From NCBI GenBank assembly GCA_907165065.1, contig OU015534.1, forward strand, positions 11,787,686 through 11,851,685: a DNA stretch of 64,000 nt, in the 5' to 3' direction. The stretch is from Caprimulgus europaeus (taxonomy: Eukaryota > Chordata > Aves > Caprimulgiformes > Caprimulgidae). This document shows, piece after piece, positions 13,683-38,577 of the stretch (position 1 is the stretch's first letter; the number at the start of each line of letters is the position of its first letter). The notes below the pieces were generated by a model, which had not been told where the DNA came from, ran no database searches, and saw nothing but the letters and a program-made list of their open reading frames with translations. A program made the position numbers and the translations under genes.

Positions 13683-13795
13683 CCTGGCTCCACCCCCGCA
13701 CCTCCAGCTCTGCCCCACATTGTGTTCTGGCTCCTCCACCTATTGTGGTCCTGGCCCCGCTCCTCATTGTGGCTCTAGCCCTGCCCCACGGTGGA
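13683..13795. repeat. Degenerate minisatellite
   Basis: A phrase of roughly 25 bases built on CTGGCCCCGCTCCTCATTGTG recurs about four times with substitutions and small length changes. Confidence 0.55.
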
Positions 13796-14317
13796 CCCAT
13801 GGTGGCCTGTCCCCAAGGGGCAGTGCCAGCACAGCTTGGGGACTCCCCAAGCTCCAGGGCTGGGCCAACAGCACCTCAGGGTTCCCAGGGCCACAGCAGC
13901 AGTGACACAGGTCCCCAGGGTGGTCCCCAGGGCCAGGTGGGGTTTGCCCCATACCAGCCACGGTGGGTGCGAAGGTGCCAGCCTCACTGCCCTCTGTCCC
14001 CACCCAACCCTGTTCCCAGAGCACCAGGCAAACGGGACTGGTGTCAGGAACAGCACAGGGCCTGGGGTCATCCCTGCTCCCATAAGTAAAGAGCCAGAGA
14101 CAACATCTCTGGAGGGGCAACAGCAGCTGCTGGACCTTTCCTTGTGAGGGTCCGGTGGGGTCAAGGCAGGACCATGGAATGGGGCAGGACCCTGTCCCCC
14201 ATCCCCATTGGGCAGTGCAGGACCTGGCTGTGCTGCCAGCCGAGGGGACAGCCCAGGGAGGACTGCGGGGACTGCGCGGGGTGCCCAGCACACTGCGAGT
14301 GAGGCTGCCAGGAAGGC

Positions 14318-14400
14318 CCCGATAAACATCTAGCCTCTCTGTTTATTTACGACCGAGGATATTTATACCACAAAGTCCTTTAAATTTAGCTGGGGACACA
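14318..14400. promoter_or_regulatory. AT-rich island, candidate regulatory element
   Basis: The block includes ATAAACA near 14,322, TGTTTATTTA near 14,340 (forkhead-type words) and TTTAAATTTAG near 14,380, inside GC-rich DNA. Nothing coding is visible. Confidence 0.25.
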
Positions 14401-15329
14401 CCCAGGCACCATCCAGTGCTGAGGGCTGTGGGGGAGCTCCCAGCACAGCCCCTGTCGGCACCAGCAGTGGGTGCACCAGTGGCACCAGATGTGCCCCCAG
14501 GACCAACAAAGACCCCCCGTGGGGTGTGGGGCACAGAAGCACAGCTGCGAGGATGGCAGTCCTTCTCATGGCGGGGAAGGATGAGGCCAGCACCCCGGAG
14601 GGACAGGGCTCCCAGGAATGATGGCACAGGCTCTGTGCCCACGCAGCCAGGATGCCAGTACCACCGGGGCAGGTCCACTTCTCCTCCACCCCAAAGCCCC
14701 CTGGGCCAAGCCGGCACCTCCCCGTCGCCGTGCTCAGTGCCGTGCTGGGCTGGTCGCAGGGTCAGAAACAACCTTTGGGCAACGTCGCGAAAGTATGGCT
14801 CAGAGCTCAGTCACGGCTGGGCTTGGAGCAGCTCCGGGACGGTGAGACACCAATGCGCTACCCCAGCTCCGCAGGCCCTGTTCCCCTGTCCCCTCCAGCC
14901 GCGGGTCCCGGGCCAGAGCTCTGTCCCTGCCCCGGTGTCTGCCTCCCTCTGCCGGCAGCGAGGCCCCTCTGCTCCCCGCTACCGCTCCGGAGCTCTTGGA
15001 GCTCCGGGATCCGCGGTCCCTCAGCCCCAGGGCAGCACTGCTGCTGTCCCCTGCCATCCAGGCCTGCTGTCCCCTCCTTCCCCTCCAGCCAGCTCTGGGT
15101 GAAATGCGACATTTTGTTCCCACACAGTTTCCGGCTGCTGGATGTCTTGCTCCGTCCTCGTTTGCAGAGCTGGGTTTGCAGTTTAATCAGCGGTGGTTTG
15201 GCATTGCCCCTGCCCCACGGTGAAGTGCAGAGCAGCCTCCAAGAACCCACAGGCCTGGCTGCCCCATGTCCCATGTGGACCTTCTGCAAGGTGCCAATCC
15301 GGGCATCCTTTAGCGCTTGCAGCCCTGTG

Positions 15330-15700
15330 AATGTGCCACCATCCTCATCTTACTAGCCACTGGCTGGTCTCCCCAGTGTCTTTATCAAGTGAATTCCTTA
15401 TCTTGGAAAGGGATCCAATAGGTTTGGACAGGTGAGGTCAAGTTTCCATGAGGCAAAGGCAATGTGTGTTAGTTTCCCTACCTGTTCAGTCTTTATTAAT
15501 TAGATCCTATATCAGTTTCCCTCATTTTTCCAGGACAGATGTGATGTCCACCAGCCTGTGATTGCCCTTGACAGCCAAGACAGCCCCATGTCCTCCCATA
15601 AATGTGCTGCGCTTCATTCCACTCTGACACTGAGCCTTTCACCTCTAGCTTGTCCTAAAATTCCTCCCTCCCTGGACCAAAAAAAGTCCTAAATTACTCT
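15330..15700. other. AT-richer stretch without recognised content
   Basis: About 370 bases with clearly lower GC than the flanks. They include TTTATTAATTAG near 15,492 and CCAAAAAAAG near 15,680. I could not match it to a gene or to a repeat family. It may be a decayed transposon or a conserved non-coding block. Confidence 0.3.
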
Positions 15701-16417
15701 ATCTCTGAGCAGTGGGAGCCAAGGGCTGGTCAGCCTGTAGAGCCCCATCACTCCAGCATCCCATCCCACAGGGACCATGCACCCGGGTGATCCCTTGGCC
15801 TGGGCCATCCCTCCCAGCCTTATGCTGCTGTCCCCTCTGTCCCCTCCTTCCTTTACTGCTGCCGGGTCGCATTAAGAGCTGCAAAGCCGCGTGGCAGGGC
15901 CGGCTGAGGTGCGTGTCCCTAGGTACAGGCAGCTCTGTGTGGCAGAGCATGGCCATGTCCGGGAGGGGCTGCCTGTCCCCGTTCCCGGGCATTCCGCTGG
16001 TTTTGAGGCTTGGGGACAGTCTCAGCAGCACAGGGATATGTGGATTTTATCTGCTGTGAACGGCTCCAAGTGAGCCACCCTCCAGCTTTACAGGTGGAGC
16101 TCCTGCAAGCTCTCCCCAGGACACAGGAGTGGTTCTGGGGACAATGGGTGCCCTCATGCTGGGGAGCACTGGCACACACGAAGCGTGGAGCACCCCAGGA
16201 GGAGACAGCCCCTGTCTCGTCTCTGCCAGCAGCGGGGGCGCAGGGGACCCGCGCCTGGCTGTCCCCACTGCCCCGGGTCACAGTGTCTCTGAGGGTGCCG
16301 CAGGGTCCGGCCTCGGCTGGGCTGCTGGCGGCTGCAGTGAGCGCAGCTGTCCGCAGAGGGAGCCCGGCCCCTTCCCAGCCTTCCCGGCGGCGGGCGGACA
16401 CCCCAGCACGGGCTCCA

Positions 16418-16484
16418 CTCCTCCTCCTCTTCCTCCTCCTCCTCCTTCTCCTTCTTCTCCTTCTTCTCCTCTTCCTCCTCCTCC
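16418..16484 (+). repeat. Pure pyrimidine tract, 67 bases
   Basis: An uninterrupted C/T tract of mixed CCT, CTT and TCC triplets. A homopyrimidine mirror-like tract of this length can adopt triplex (H-DNA) structures. It creates a spurious poly-Glu or poly-Leu frame depending on strand. Confidence 0.95.
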
Positions 16485-16939
16485 GCCCTGCTCAGGCCAG
16501 CAGCTCCCGTCCGGCCCCCAGCCCCTCTCCCCATGAGATGAGAGTGTGAGTCCTCAGCAACCACCCTCGGGGTCCCCTGCGCAGCGGGGGTCGAGATGTG
16601 TGTCAGGCTATCGGAGGGGTGACCCCTTCCCCGGCACGGTTGTGTCCCTGTCCATGCAGCGCCCCTGTCCCCATCCCTCCGGAGCTGTGCGGGGGAGATC
16701 CGCCACCCCGCCCTCCCCCCAGCCGCTTAGGGGGTCCCTCAACACTCACGTCCGGCCGTGCCTGCAGGCAGCAGCCGCAGCATGCACTTATCTCCATCAG
16801 CACCAGGAATTTCACCCATCTTGGGGTCCGTGGACTTCAACCATGGAACCCTCCGGTTGCCCCTTCCCTCTCTGGGACCCCCACTCCAAACACATCTGCT
16901 GTTTGCTTTGCACTAGGAGGTGCTGATTTGTCCTGATCC

Positions 16940-17230
16940 CAGTGAGAAAGGCACTCGGGCTCTTTAAGTGTCATTTAAAATGCTATTTATTAGAGCTCAC
17001 ACTATAGAGAGACTACTATGGATCATCTCAGATCCCTTCAGATGCAGGAGCCCTGAGATGCACAGTCTGGAACAGACCTCCAACCCACCCACAGCACACC
17101 CTGCAGGCCCCCTTGGTGGAAAGGGTTACCCCTTTTTAGTCATTTGAGCTATTGTAGAATTTTCTTAGAAGAAAACAGCTCTATTCCCTATTTCTACTGC
17201 CAAAAAGAAAAATGCTCACACGAGAACTTG
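16940..17230. other. AT-richer stretch, origin unknown
   Basis: A block with lower GC that includes TTTAAAATGCTATTTATTAG near 16,974 and TTTTCTTAGAAGAAAAC near 17,160. It contrasts with both flanks. I considered a decayed LTR or LINE fragment but could not confirm any terminal repeat or protein similarity. Confidence 0.3.
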
Positions 17231-20200
17231 TTGCTGCTGTTTTAGATAAAGGCACAGGTATGCACGTGGCAGGTACCAGGTATGAGCTCCCTTCAGACTC
17301 CTCTGTTACAGCCTGGCTTCTAACCTGGCTGAGCTCACCCCACAGCCAAGGGAGGCCCATAGCACAGGTCTGGACCTGCTCAGGCTTGCTGGTAATGTGG
17401 GTCACTGACTCCTCGGTGTGCCACAGTGTCCTGGCCAGGACCATAGCCACATCCTGGCTGGAGCTGCTTGTCAGAGCTGCAGGGAGCTGTGCTATTTCCA
17501 CACCATCACTGCATTCCCCCCACTGCCACGTTCCAGCCCCAAGGACTCTTGGCTGAATTCCCCACAGGGAATTTCAGCGGGGGTCAGATACATGATGTGG
17601 TGGAGGATGGGTGAGAGGACAAGTCTTCATGGATGGTTACACCATGTGTGTGTCCTGAGGGGAACCGAAACCCTTGTGTCATGTGGGATGGAGCACTGCG
17701 GGGTGAGGTAGCCAAGCAGCACCTCGTCCTCCTTGCTGTCCTCAAGGCTGTGGAGGAGGTGGCCTTGGGGACTATCCCCATGGACCTGCATTGACAAACA
17801 TTGTATGTGGGCAAGCACCAGCACTGCTTTGCCAGGGTGGTGGTGCAGCCATTGTCCTCTGTCCCTCACCCCTGTGCGCTCTCTGTGGGAGATCCCCAAC
17901 CCTGCACCCAAGGGACACTGACCAGTCCAGCCCCAGTAGCCAGGGGTGATTTACGCCTGCCCACCAGCCTGCCCACCGCTCCCCAGGGACACAGCGCCAG
18001 CCCCTGTCAGGGCAGTAACACCACCTGCTTTTGCCAGAGCCCAAGAGCTGGTTGGGCCAGGCTGGGAAGGGGGATCCAGTGGCAGAGAGACATGAGCCTG
18101 GTCCCTGTGTATGGCTGGCTTGTGGTGTGACAGGGACGGGGACAAGGGGGGTCACCCTATGGTGTGTGGCTGGCTGCCAAGTTGCAACAGGAGCTGTGAG
18201 CAGCACTACAAGCCCTGCCCAGCCTCTGGGCACCAGCTATCCCCATCCAGGGGGCAAAGATGGGTTTACAGACCCCCAGGACTGTGGTTGCACACCCTCC
18301 CCAGGCAGAGTACCCATGGGTGCACCGGTGGTGATCAGAGGAGACAACCCCTGGGTCGATGCTCGTCCCAGCCTGGGGCTTGGCGGTCAGCAGCCCATGG
18401 GTTGTGGGCTGAGCACTGCAGCAGGACGGCAGCCGCCTCCAGCTGCTCCAGGTCCGTGGGGCACTGTCATGGGATAGCTCCCAGCGGCCAGGCAGCGAGG
18501 GGAGTGGGGACAGCTATTTTGGGCAGCCCAAGGCACCCCAGCTGTCATGGTCTCTGCAGCACCGAGCCTGCGCTGGGGCAGAGACCTGAGTGCTGTCCTG
18601 TGGGCAGCATTAGGGGAGATGCATGTGCTTCCCATGGGGTCCCTAGCACCCCGCTGCCCTCACACTCAGAGGAGACCCATATCCCAGGGACACGGCAGCC
18701 CGGTGTGAAGCTGACATGGGTGATGCTGAACTCATCTAGACAGTTCAGTGCCTCCCAGCCAGCTGTGACCAGGGCAGAGAGAGGAAAAACAGCCTCAGGA
18801 CCTGCAGCCAAACTAGGAGCTTCCAGCAATGGAGCCCTCGTCTGTGCCCAGGGCTGTCCCCTCTGTCCACATGTGTCCACAGTGTGAAACACCAGCCCTG
18901 TGCTGTGAGCTGGGCACTATGTGTGCCGCTGAGGCTGGCTGCAGGGTGGGCAGAGCGGGGCAGCACAGGGGTTCGGCTTCATCCTGCATGGCCAGTGGCC
19001 CCAGGATGCTGAGAGTTTTCCCACCCATCTCACTGCCCATCCGAGCTGGGTCCTCCAGGAGGGAATTTCCCCAGGCCACCAGCAGACACGCGAGTGGAAA
19101 GTCCCCAGGAGCTGCGGTTGCTGGGGATGCAGCTCCCTGTGGCCGGGAGCAGCGGTGCCCGCGGCGTCTCCTCCCATCCCCGATGCCACTTGCCTGCCCT
19201 GGCACTGGCCCAGGCTGTGGCACTCAGCCAAAGCCTGGAGCCAGAGCGGTGTGAGCTGTTGGTGAAGCCCGGGGCAGGGGCACGGCAGGGCCTGGGGTGG
19301 AGCCGAGCCCGGGGCTGGGTGAGGGGCAGCTCTCAGCACAGCAGAGACAGGGGTCCTGGCATGTAGTGGGGTGCCAGGGCAGGAGTGTGGCACAGCCACA
19401 TGGCATTGCAAGTATGCCAGGTCTTTGCTGGGGAGCAAGGCAGCTCTCATGAGATGACTTAAAATCAGTGGCAAATCAGGGACAATTTGGGGGGCTTTCC
19501 AAGAGCTCTGATACCACCATCATTGGAGCCATGAGGTGGGAGGTGACATGCTGTCACAGACCAGTTCCTCTCCCTGCGTGCTGGGCAGGATGTGGAGGAC
19601 ACACTGAGAAAGAAAACACGAGCTGGTGGCTCTTCACCAGAGCTTCCCCTGCCACATTGTGGGGTACTTCCTGATCATGCAGGGGCAGCTGTGCCATCCC
19701 CAGAGTGGGCACATCCAGCCTGTGTGGGACTTCTACCCTCATATCCCCCATCCTGATGGCACAGTGTGTCCCCTGCCAGCCCACGCCCTCTCCAGGTTCC
19801 AGCGCTCCGGCAGGGAGGTGGGGGACCACGATGAGGGTCACCCCAGGGCATGTAGTCCCTGGTCTCTGCAGCTCCCCACGCAGCCCAGTCCCCTGTGGGA
19901 CTGGCCCACAACCTAGGGAGCTAGGAACCACTTCTGAGAAGCTACTTTAAAAGAAAACTGGTTGATTTTGATGACGTACCATCATGCCAAAGCTGAACTT
20001 TGCCCTCTCCTTGCCTCCCACCATGGGACACAGGCAAGCACTGGAAGTGTAATCCAGGGCAGGGAGCACCTATCTCTGCCCACAGCATCCCACCAGCAAG
20101 GAGACCTTGGGGCCAGATCCAGGCCCAGTGCCGCTTGGGGCTCGCAGTGCTCAGAAAGTGGGTTGGGACACACTAGGGAGGTCCACAGCCAGCCCCCGTG

Positions 20201-21197
20201 CCAGGCACAAGGCAAGGGCAGCATTAAATCTTGCTGCATTTGGTGCACCCCCAAACTCAAGAACAAGCTCTGGACCCAACCAGGGCTCCGAGCACTTGGG
20301 GATTGCCATGGCCCTGTGCCACAGTCCTGGCACACAGGATATCTCTGTCGATCACTGGTATTTCGGCTGGCCCAGCCCTCTCTCAGGTTCTGGGAGCTGG
20401 CATTTCCTCCCCACCCTTCACCCCTCTGGATCCCTGCCGGCATTTGCCCACAGTTTCCCAGGCAACATCACCCATGGAGATGGGAGAAGAGAGGAGAGGC
20501 CGTGCTGCCAAGGCAGCAATGCCATCCACATGCCAACCCATGTCCCCCACAGAGATGCCAGAGCTGCCATGAGGTCACTGCACCTGTCCGCAGGGGGTAA
20601 GCCACCAGCTCCACAGATTTGCATGGCACCAGGGAAAACATACAGAGGCATCACCCCCACCACCCTGCGGGGACTTGAGGGATACTGTGACACCTGCCAG
20701 CCCAGAGAAGGGAAGGTGAGGAGGGAAGGAGATGGGTGCCCAAAGCAGGGAATGGAGAGGTGATTGCTACTGGGGGGGAGAGATGGGTGAAGGGGGCACA
20801 AGCACAGGCTGGCAGCTCACACCCATCCCACATCCCTGTGGCACTGCAGCCTCCCACCCCACGGACCACGTACAGCCTCTGCCCCTGCTGTGGCTCTAGG
20901 CACCGTGAGACCCTGGGGAAGTCCTGACTGGCACAGCAGAACCATGGCCAAAGCCACAGGAGCACAAAGCACCCAGGCTCCTAGGGAGGAGGTGTTTGCA
21001 CCCAGGTTCAGCGTGCTGCAAGGGCACTGCAGCATCCTGGAGAAGGGTTGAAAGCATGACTTTCATCTACAGAAATCCATCCCTTGAGGGTCAAGTCTAC
21101 AAATCTGCAGCTGGCAACTCCTCTCCAAAGCCCAGACCCTGAGGCAGGGGTGCAGGTTGCAGCTGGATCCTGTCTCTGACGCAGGACACTGGGCGTG

Positions 21198-21245
21198 GGA
21201 TGTTGGATTCGGGATGCTGGGTGTGGGATGCTGGGTGCCGGATTT
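21198..21245 (+). repeat. Short degenerate tandem repeat
   Basis: The phrase GGGATGCTGGGTG recurs with small changes about three times, as GGGATGTTGGATTC, GGGATGCTGGGTGT and GGGATGCTGGGTGC. Confidence 0.6.
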
Positions 21246-22039
21246 GGGCTGCAGGGTGGGGTGTGAGGCCACATGCAGCCAGGAGCAAGGGTGCTAGGGA
21301 GCAGCCTGGCTTCTGGTGCAGAGCAGCCACGCGCGGGTGCTGGGAGGACGTGGGAGGACCTGAGCACCCGCCAGTTTCGCTGCTGCCTTCCCCTTCCTGC
21401 TCTGGGTGCCTTGACTCCGGCTTTACCACCCTTGCGAAACAAAAGCAGTGTTGGTGCATGAGTGCGCTGGTGCCATTTCCCATCCTGCAGCCCAGCACCC
21501 TGGTGAGTCTGCAGTGGTGGGGCCTGCAGCAGCTGGCCAGACACCCCTGGGGCACCCATCCCATCTCTGCCTCTCTCTCCACCCCATCCTGTGCTGAGCA
21601 TTTCCTTAATCAGGCTGCAACCACTAGGGACAAAGGATATCTGTGGGGAGGCAGGTAGGGGATGCTCCCCAAGCTGGCTGGAGCACCAGGGGGTCAGCCC
21701 TGGGATGGAGCACAGGACTGTGGAGGCAGAAAGGACCAGAGAGCACCCAACGGGGCGTGGGAAGGGCTGTGCTGTTGGTGCACCTGGGGTGCTGGGCTCT
21801 GGGGAGCAAGACCCTCACTGCACCCCTGCCACACTCCCCAGAGCCGCCCCAAAGCCCCGGTGTGCAGCACACCCTGGGAGCTGGGAGGGATCCAGGGGGC
21901 AGGGCAGGGTGCCAGGGTGCAGACACCCGTCCCAGCATGTGGGAAGCCTAACTGGAGGGGGAGGCCTCGGCGAGGGGCCAGGCGAGGGGCGGCCCCCAGC
22001 ACACCCGTCATGCATTACTGGAAACATCTGGCCTGGGCT

Positions 22040-22940
22040 GCGGAGGCGTGTACGCATGTGCACACATGCACGCGGGGATGGGGACGCGCACAGGCACGTA
22101 TGTATTTGTGGTATGTGTATATTAGTGCATGTATCCACATCTGTGCACACTTGTGTCCATGTGTGCCTATGTACCCATACATGTGAACACACACAGACGC
22201 AGGCCTGGGGGTTTGCATACACATGTATATGCCCACATATATGTGTATGCCTATAGATACATACATGTACACTTACATATGTACACACACCCCTAAATAC
22301 ATAGGTATACATGTACAAATTTGCATAGCTACACATGTACATGTGCCAGCAATCACACCTGCTGCAGCATGCACATGCATGGGCATAAAGGTGTGCATGA
22401 ACACACCCATATACATCCAACAGATACATGCGCACACACAGGTGCACGCATGGAGACATGTACAACAACCACACTGTTCACACACATCCTGGACAGAGCC
22501 TGCAGCCGTCCCCCAGCCCGAGTCCCCTGGCAGTGTGATCTGTGCGTGTGCACACTGTGTGCAGGTGTCCTCTCTGTGTGCTTGTGGGTGTGAAAACGTG
22601 TGTGCGGACGCATGTGTGCCCTGTAGGAGCCTGTGTGTGACCCTATGTCCCATATATGTCCATGTGTGCCACATGCCTGTGCAAGCCTGCATGTACCCCT
22701 GCATGTCCACCTCTCTGTGGTTTGTGAGTGCCCAGGTGTGCCAAGTACGCCATGTGTGTGCCCAGGTGTGCCAAGTGCATAGTGTGCCCATGGTCCATGT
22801 GTGCTATGTACCTCTGTACATATGCCGGTGCACGCCCGTGTGTGCAGCGTGCCCGTCTGTGCCCGTGTGTGTCCGTGTGTGCCATGTGTACCTGTGCACC
22901 CACGAGTGTGTATGTGCACCACATGTGCCCACGGGTGCCG
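22040..22940. repeat. Long CA/TG and CATATG-rich simple-sequence domain
   Basis: Around 900 bases of alternating purine-pyrimidine words (ACACATGTAC, ATATATGTGTATG, TGTGTGCC) without a single fixed period. The first half (to about 22,480) is CA-rich on the plus strand; the second half is TG-rich, with a repeated phrase CCCAGGTGTGCCAAGT at about 22,731 and 22,762. It abuts the SLC6A9 CpG island. Open frames across it are artefacts. Confidence 0.85.
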
Positions 22941-23960
22941 TGTGCGCTCTCAGGACGGGCGGTGCCCGCGGTGCCCGGTGCTGCCCGCGCCCCCGGTGCG
23001 GTGCCGGTGCGGGTACCGGAGCGGGGCGCTGGGGAGCGCGGCGGCGCGGGGGGCGGAGCGCGGCGGCGGGGGCGAGAGGCGGTGCCAGCCCCCACCGACC
23101 TCCAAACTTTCATTAACTCGGCAGTACCGGCGGCGGCGGCTGTGGTCCTGGAACGGCACCGGCATCGGTACCGGCAGTGGGCCTGGAGCGGCGGGGCGGA
23201 CCGGCGCGGCGCTCCCGCGGGCTCACCCGGCGCGGCGGGAGGGGCCGGGCGGCGGCATGGGCACGGTAAGGGGCGCGCACCTCCGCCGGCACCGGGTGCC
23301 CGGCCCGGCCGGCAGCCGCGGGAGCACCGGGGCGGGGAGTGTGTGTGTGTGTGTGGCGGGCGCGGCTGCCGGGGAGGCAAGGGGATGGGACGGGGGCGGC
23401 GAGGGGCTCCGGGGCGGTGGAACCAGGGACATCGGGAGCGACACCGGTAACGGTACCGGGAGCGGCCACCCGCCAGGACGGCAGCAGGAGCGGGATGGTC
23501 CCACATCTGTTGCTCTGCCGGCACGGCGGCGCGGTGCCGGGGGAGCGCGAGGCGCGGCGGGCAGAGCGGGGCCGGCCGCCGCAGCACCCGGGGGGGCCGG
23601 CGGGTACCGGGGTGGCCCGGTCCGGTGGCGGGGCGGGGGGGCTGGCGGTAATTTTCCACGGGCATGTGCCGGGGCGGGGCGGCGGAGCAGCCACCACGTG
23701 GCGGCTGATGTAACCGGGCCCCCCCGCCGCCGTGCTTCACCGGGCCGCGGCGGCGGGGGGGTGCGGGCGGCGGGGGGTGCCGGGCTGCGGGCTCTGCCCG
23801 CGGGGCCGCCGCCGGAGCCGCCTCCGCCGGGGGGGGGGGGGCGGGGGCAGGGGCAGGGCAGCTGCAGGCCAGTGCGCTGCCCGCTTCCCGTGGGTACCGG
23901 GCAGCCCCGGCTGCGGCGGGCCCGGCGGATGCTTGCGGAGGAAATGGCCTCGCAGGTGGC
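22940..23960 (+). promoter_or_regulatory. SLC6A9: CpG-island promoter of SLC6A9
   Basis: About 1 kb of extremely GC- and CpG-rich DNA. It includes GC-box-like GGGGCGG words, a (GT)n run at about 23,338-23,354 and a run of 13 G at 23,829-23,841. It contains a strong donor site (GTAAGG at 23,266) that ends the presumed leader exon. There is no clear TATA box, so initiation is probably dispersed. Assignment to SLC6A9 rests on position and on the donor that fits the downstream exons. Confidence 0.7.
23100..23265 (+). other. SLC6A9: SLC6A9 leader exon with a 3-codon alternative start
   Basis: The 3' end is fixed by a good donor at 23,266 (ACG|GTAAGG); the 5' end is not known, and 23,100 is nominal. 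An ATG at 23,257-23,259 in good context (G at -3 and +4) gives M-G-T up to the splice junction, in phase 0. Joined directly to the common exon at 23,961+10,000 (33,961) it would stay in frame and give an alternative N-terminus. Joined to the exon at 25,745 it would read nine codons and stop at 25,763-25,765. In mammals GlyT1a, b and c differ exactly by such alternative first exons. I have no transcript proof. Confidence 0.5.
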
Positions 23961-25744
23961 AGTGGCTGCACCGGTGGGAAGGGACGAGGGGGCTTCATCC
24001 GGCGGCCGGGCATCCGCGGCCTTCCCCTGGGTGCCATGGGCTGCCTCCCCCATCGAGGGGACAGCCCAGCCGGGAGCCCCCGTGGGTGCCCAGGTATCCC
24101 CACTTCCACGGTGCCACCTCTTCGTCTCTAGGTACCAGCCACCCTGCCATCTGAGCTGTCAGGGCATCCCGCAGCTCTGTGAGAGCCCCCAGTAGCACCA
24201 GTCCATCGCATCCCCAGCCCTGCCTGGCTCTCCCAGGGGATGCTGCAGCTTAGGGCATCCCTGCACCCGTCCATCCCTGCACCCGTCTGTCCCTGCACCC
24301 ATCCATCCGTCCCGTGTCCAGCTCGCGCTTGGCTGGGCACTCGCCTCCTCACCAGCTGGGAGCTGGAGCCAGCAGTACCTACGCAGGCAGGAAGCCTTAT
24401 CAGCGCTTGGCAGACCCCGGGGGGAGTGGCAGGCTGTCCCCTTGGGTGCTGTCCCTTCCCAGGACACGGGATGAGTCCTTGGGCTGAACTCGGGGCCGCA
24501 GGGCGGGCAGCTCTTGGCTGGCTGGCGATAGGTGTGCGGTGGGGAGGAGGTCTGGCCACATCCCTGCGCCTCCCAGCTCTGAGAGGTCTCCGTGCCACAC
24601 GAGGAGCAGGGCTTGTTGTCCTCCCTGCACAGTGACGACATCTCGGCTCGCTTTGGAAATGCAGCCGCTCCCAAGGAGGGGTTTGGTGGTGGGACACGGT
24701 ATCTGCTGGCAGCAGCCTGCCCGCACTGGAGGGGCTGTGGCTGGGACTGGGGGCTTGCCTTGCATCTCCTGGCCTCCTGCCCTTTATCTCTGCCGACCAT
24801 GTTCTCTCCCCACAACTTCAGGGCCCCTTTACCGATAGCTCCATACCCACAGTGGCCTGGGGACAGGTCCTGGGGTGCTTGGCTGTTGGTGGTGGCGGTG
24901 GTGGTCAGGGACCCTTGGTGGGGGTCAGGGATGCTTCCCCAGCCAGCAGGGCACTGAGTGCTGGTGTGAGATCTACAAACACCAGTGCTGTCACTCAGAC
25001 AAGCAAATTGGTGTTTTGCAAGAGCGGCTGTCCCTCTTGGTGGGGTCAGGCCCCGATGCTCCCCAGGGGCGTCCAGCAGCCCCAGGCAGGGTTATGGGCA
25101 GGGGTACAGGCTGCTGCCAGCGCCCTGTCCAGCATCACCTGGCACCCGGCAGAGCTCAGCAGCTCGGCCCCCCTGTGCTGCACGTGCACGCGATGCACCA
25201 GGGCAGAAGGCAATCGTTTCCCATCTGTGTCCTGTGCGGCAGCTGAGCCCTGAGCTGGCCCCGCTCAGCGCCCAGTCCTGGCGCTGCCGTGTGCCGCAGC
25301 CACTTCGGCTCCAGCTCTCACTGGGGGAGAGCTCACGGTGCCCCAGCTCCTGCCTGCGGCCCCCTGCTCCTGCCCGTGGCCCCCGACGCCCACCCGCTGG
25401 GAGGCCAGCAGCCAGCTGCCCGCAAGGTCGTCTGTCCACACTGGGTAAATCTTTAACTGCTTCTTGGGAAACACCTGGGAGCTACTGTTCATGTGGGTGC
25501 CAGGTGGTTTGGAGACACCAGAAGGGGTGGGAGCCAGCAAGAAAAGACCCTACCACTAGCCCACCCGGCCTTGGGTCCTGCATCCTCCGCCAACCCCACT
25601 CCAGCTCCCATATGCCCTGTGGTCAGGTACGGAGGATCAACCTGCCTGGCACAGCCCTGGTTCTGAAGGGAGGGGGAGGCTTGGGGCGGGGACATGCCCA
25701 TCCCACCAGTCACGTCTCTCTTGGTGTCTCTCCCCTCTGCCCAG

Positions 25745-25858
25745 CTTGCTCTGACAGCGGAGTGAAACGCACCGGTCAAACACCAGCCAGCGCAACGGAG
25801 AGCGGGCAGGCGAGGGACCCTGCGGCGGGCAGCCAGCACCACGCTCCAGCCTCCAGGG
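25745..25858 (+). other. SLC6A9: 5'UTR part of the SLC6A9 GlyT1a-like exon
   Basis: A pyrimidine-rich tract and CAG acceptor (ending at 25,744) precede this segment, which runs into the ATG at 25,859. The exon can therefore be internal, following the CpG-island leader exon. Alternatively it may carry its own start site, as GlyT1a does in mammals. Confidence 0.5.

Positions 25859-38577
<12,719 letters not shown>

Larger units (their letters stand above)
1..22930. other. Gene-free upstream intergenic region
   Basis: No coding exon, RNA gene or complete mobile element could be supported here. The many open frames are explained by high GC content and CA/TG-rich simple sequence; none carries a recognisable domain or a consistent chain of splice sites. 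In mammals this side of SLC6A9 holds KLF17 and DMAP1, and I saw no C2H2 zinc-finger linker or other trace of them. A few AT-rich islands stand out against the GC-rich background and are listed separately, as are the simple repeats. A distant 5' exon of SLC6A9 or a non-coding RNA cannot be excluded by eye. Confidence 0.6.

Noticed and set aside
17200..17560. Possible decayed retroviral or LTR fragment
   Set aside because: A short open frame next to AT-rich DNA suggested it, but I saw no polymerase or Gag motif, no terminal repeats and no primer-binding site.
1..22930. Search for KLF17 or DMAP1, neighbours of SLC6A9 in mammals
   Set aside because: No zinc-finger linker, SANT-like domain or consistent exon chain was seen on either strand.
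22643..24195. Open frames of 464 and 488 codons on opposite strands over the SLC6A9 CpG island
   Set aside because: Composition is Pro/Arg/Gly/Ala-rich and both strands are open over the same DNA, which is typical of CpG islands lacking stop codons. They also run into TG-rich simple sequence.
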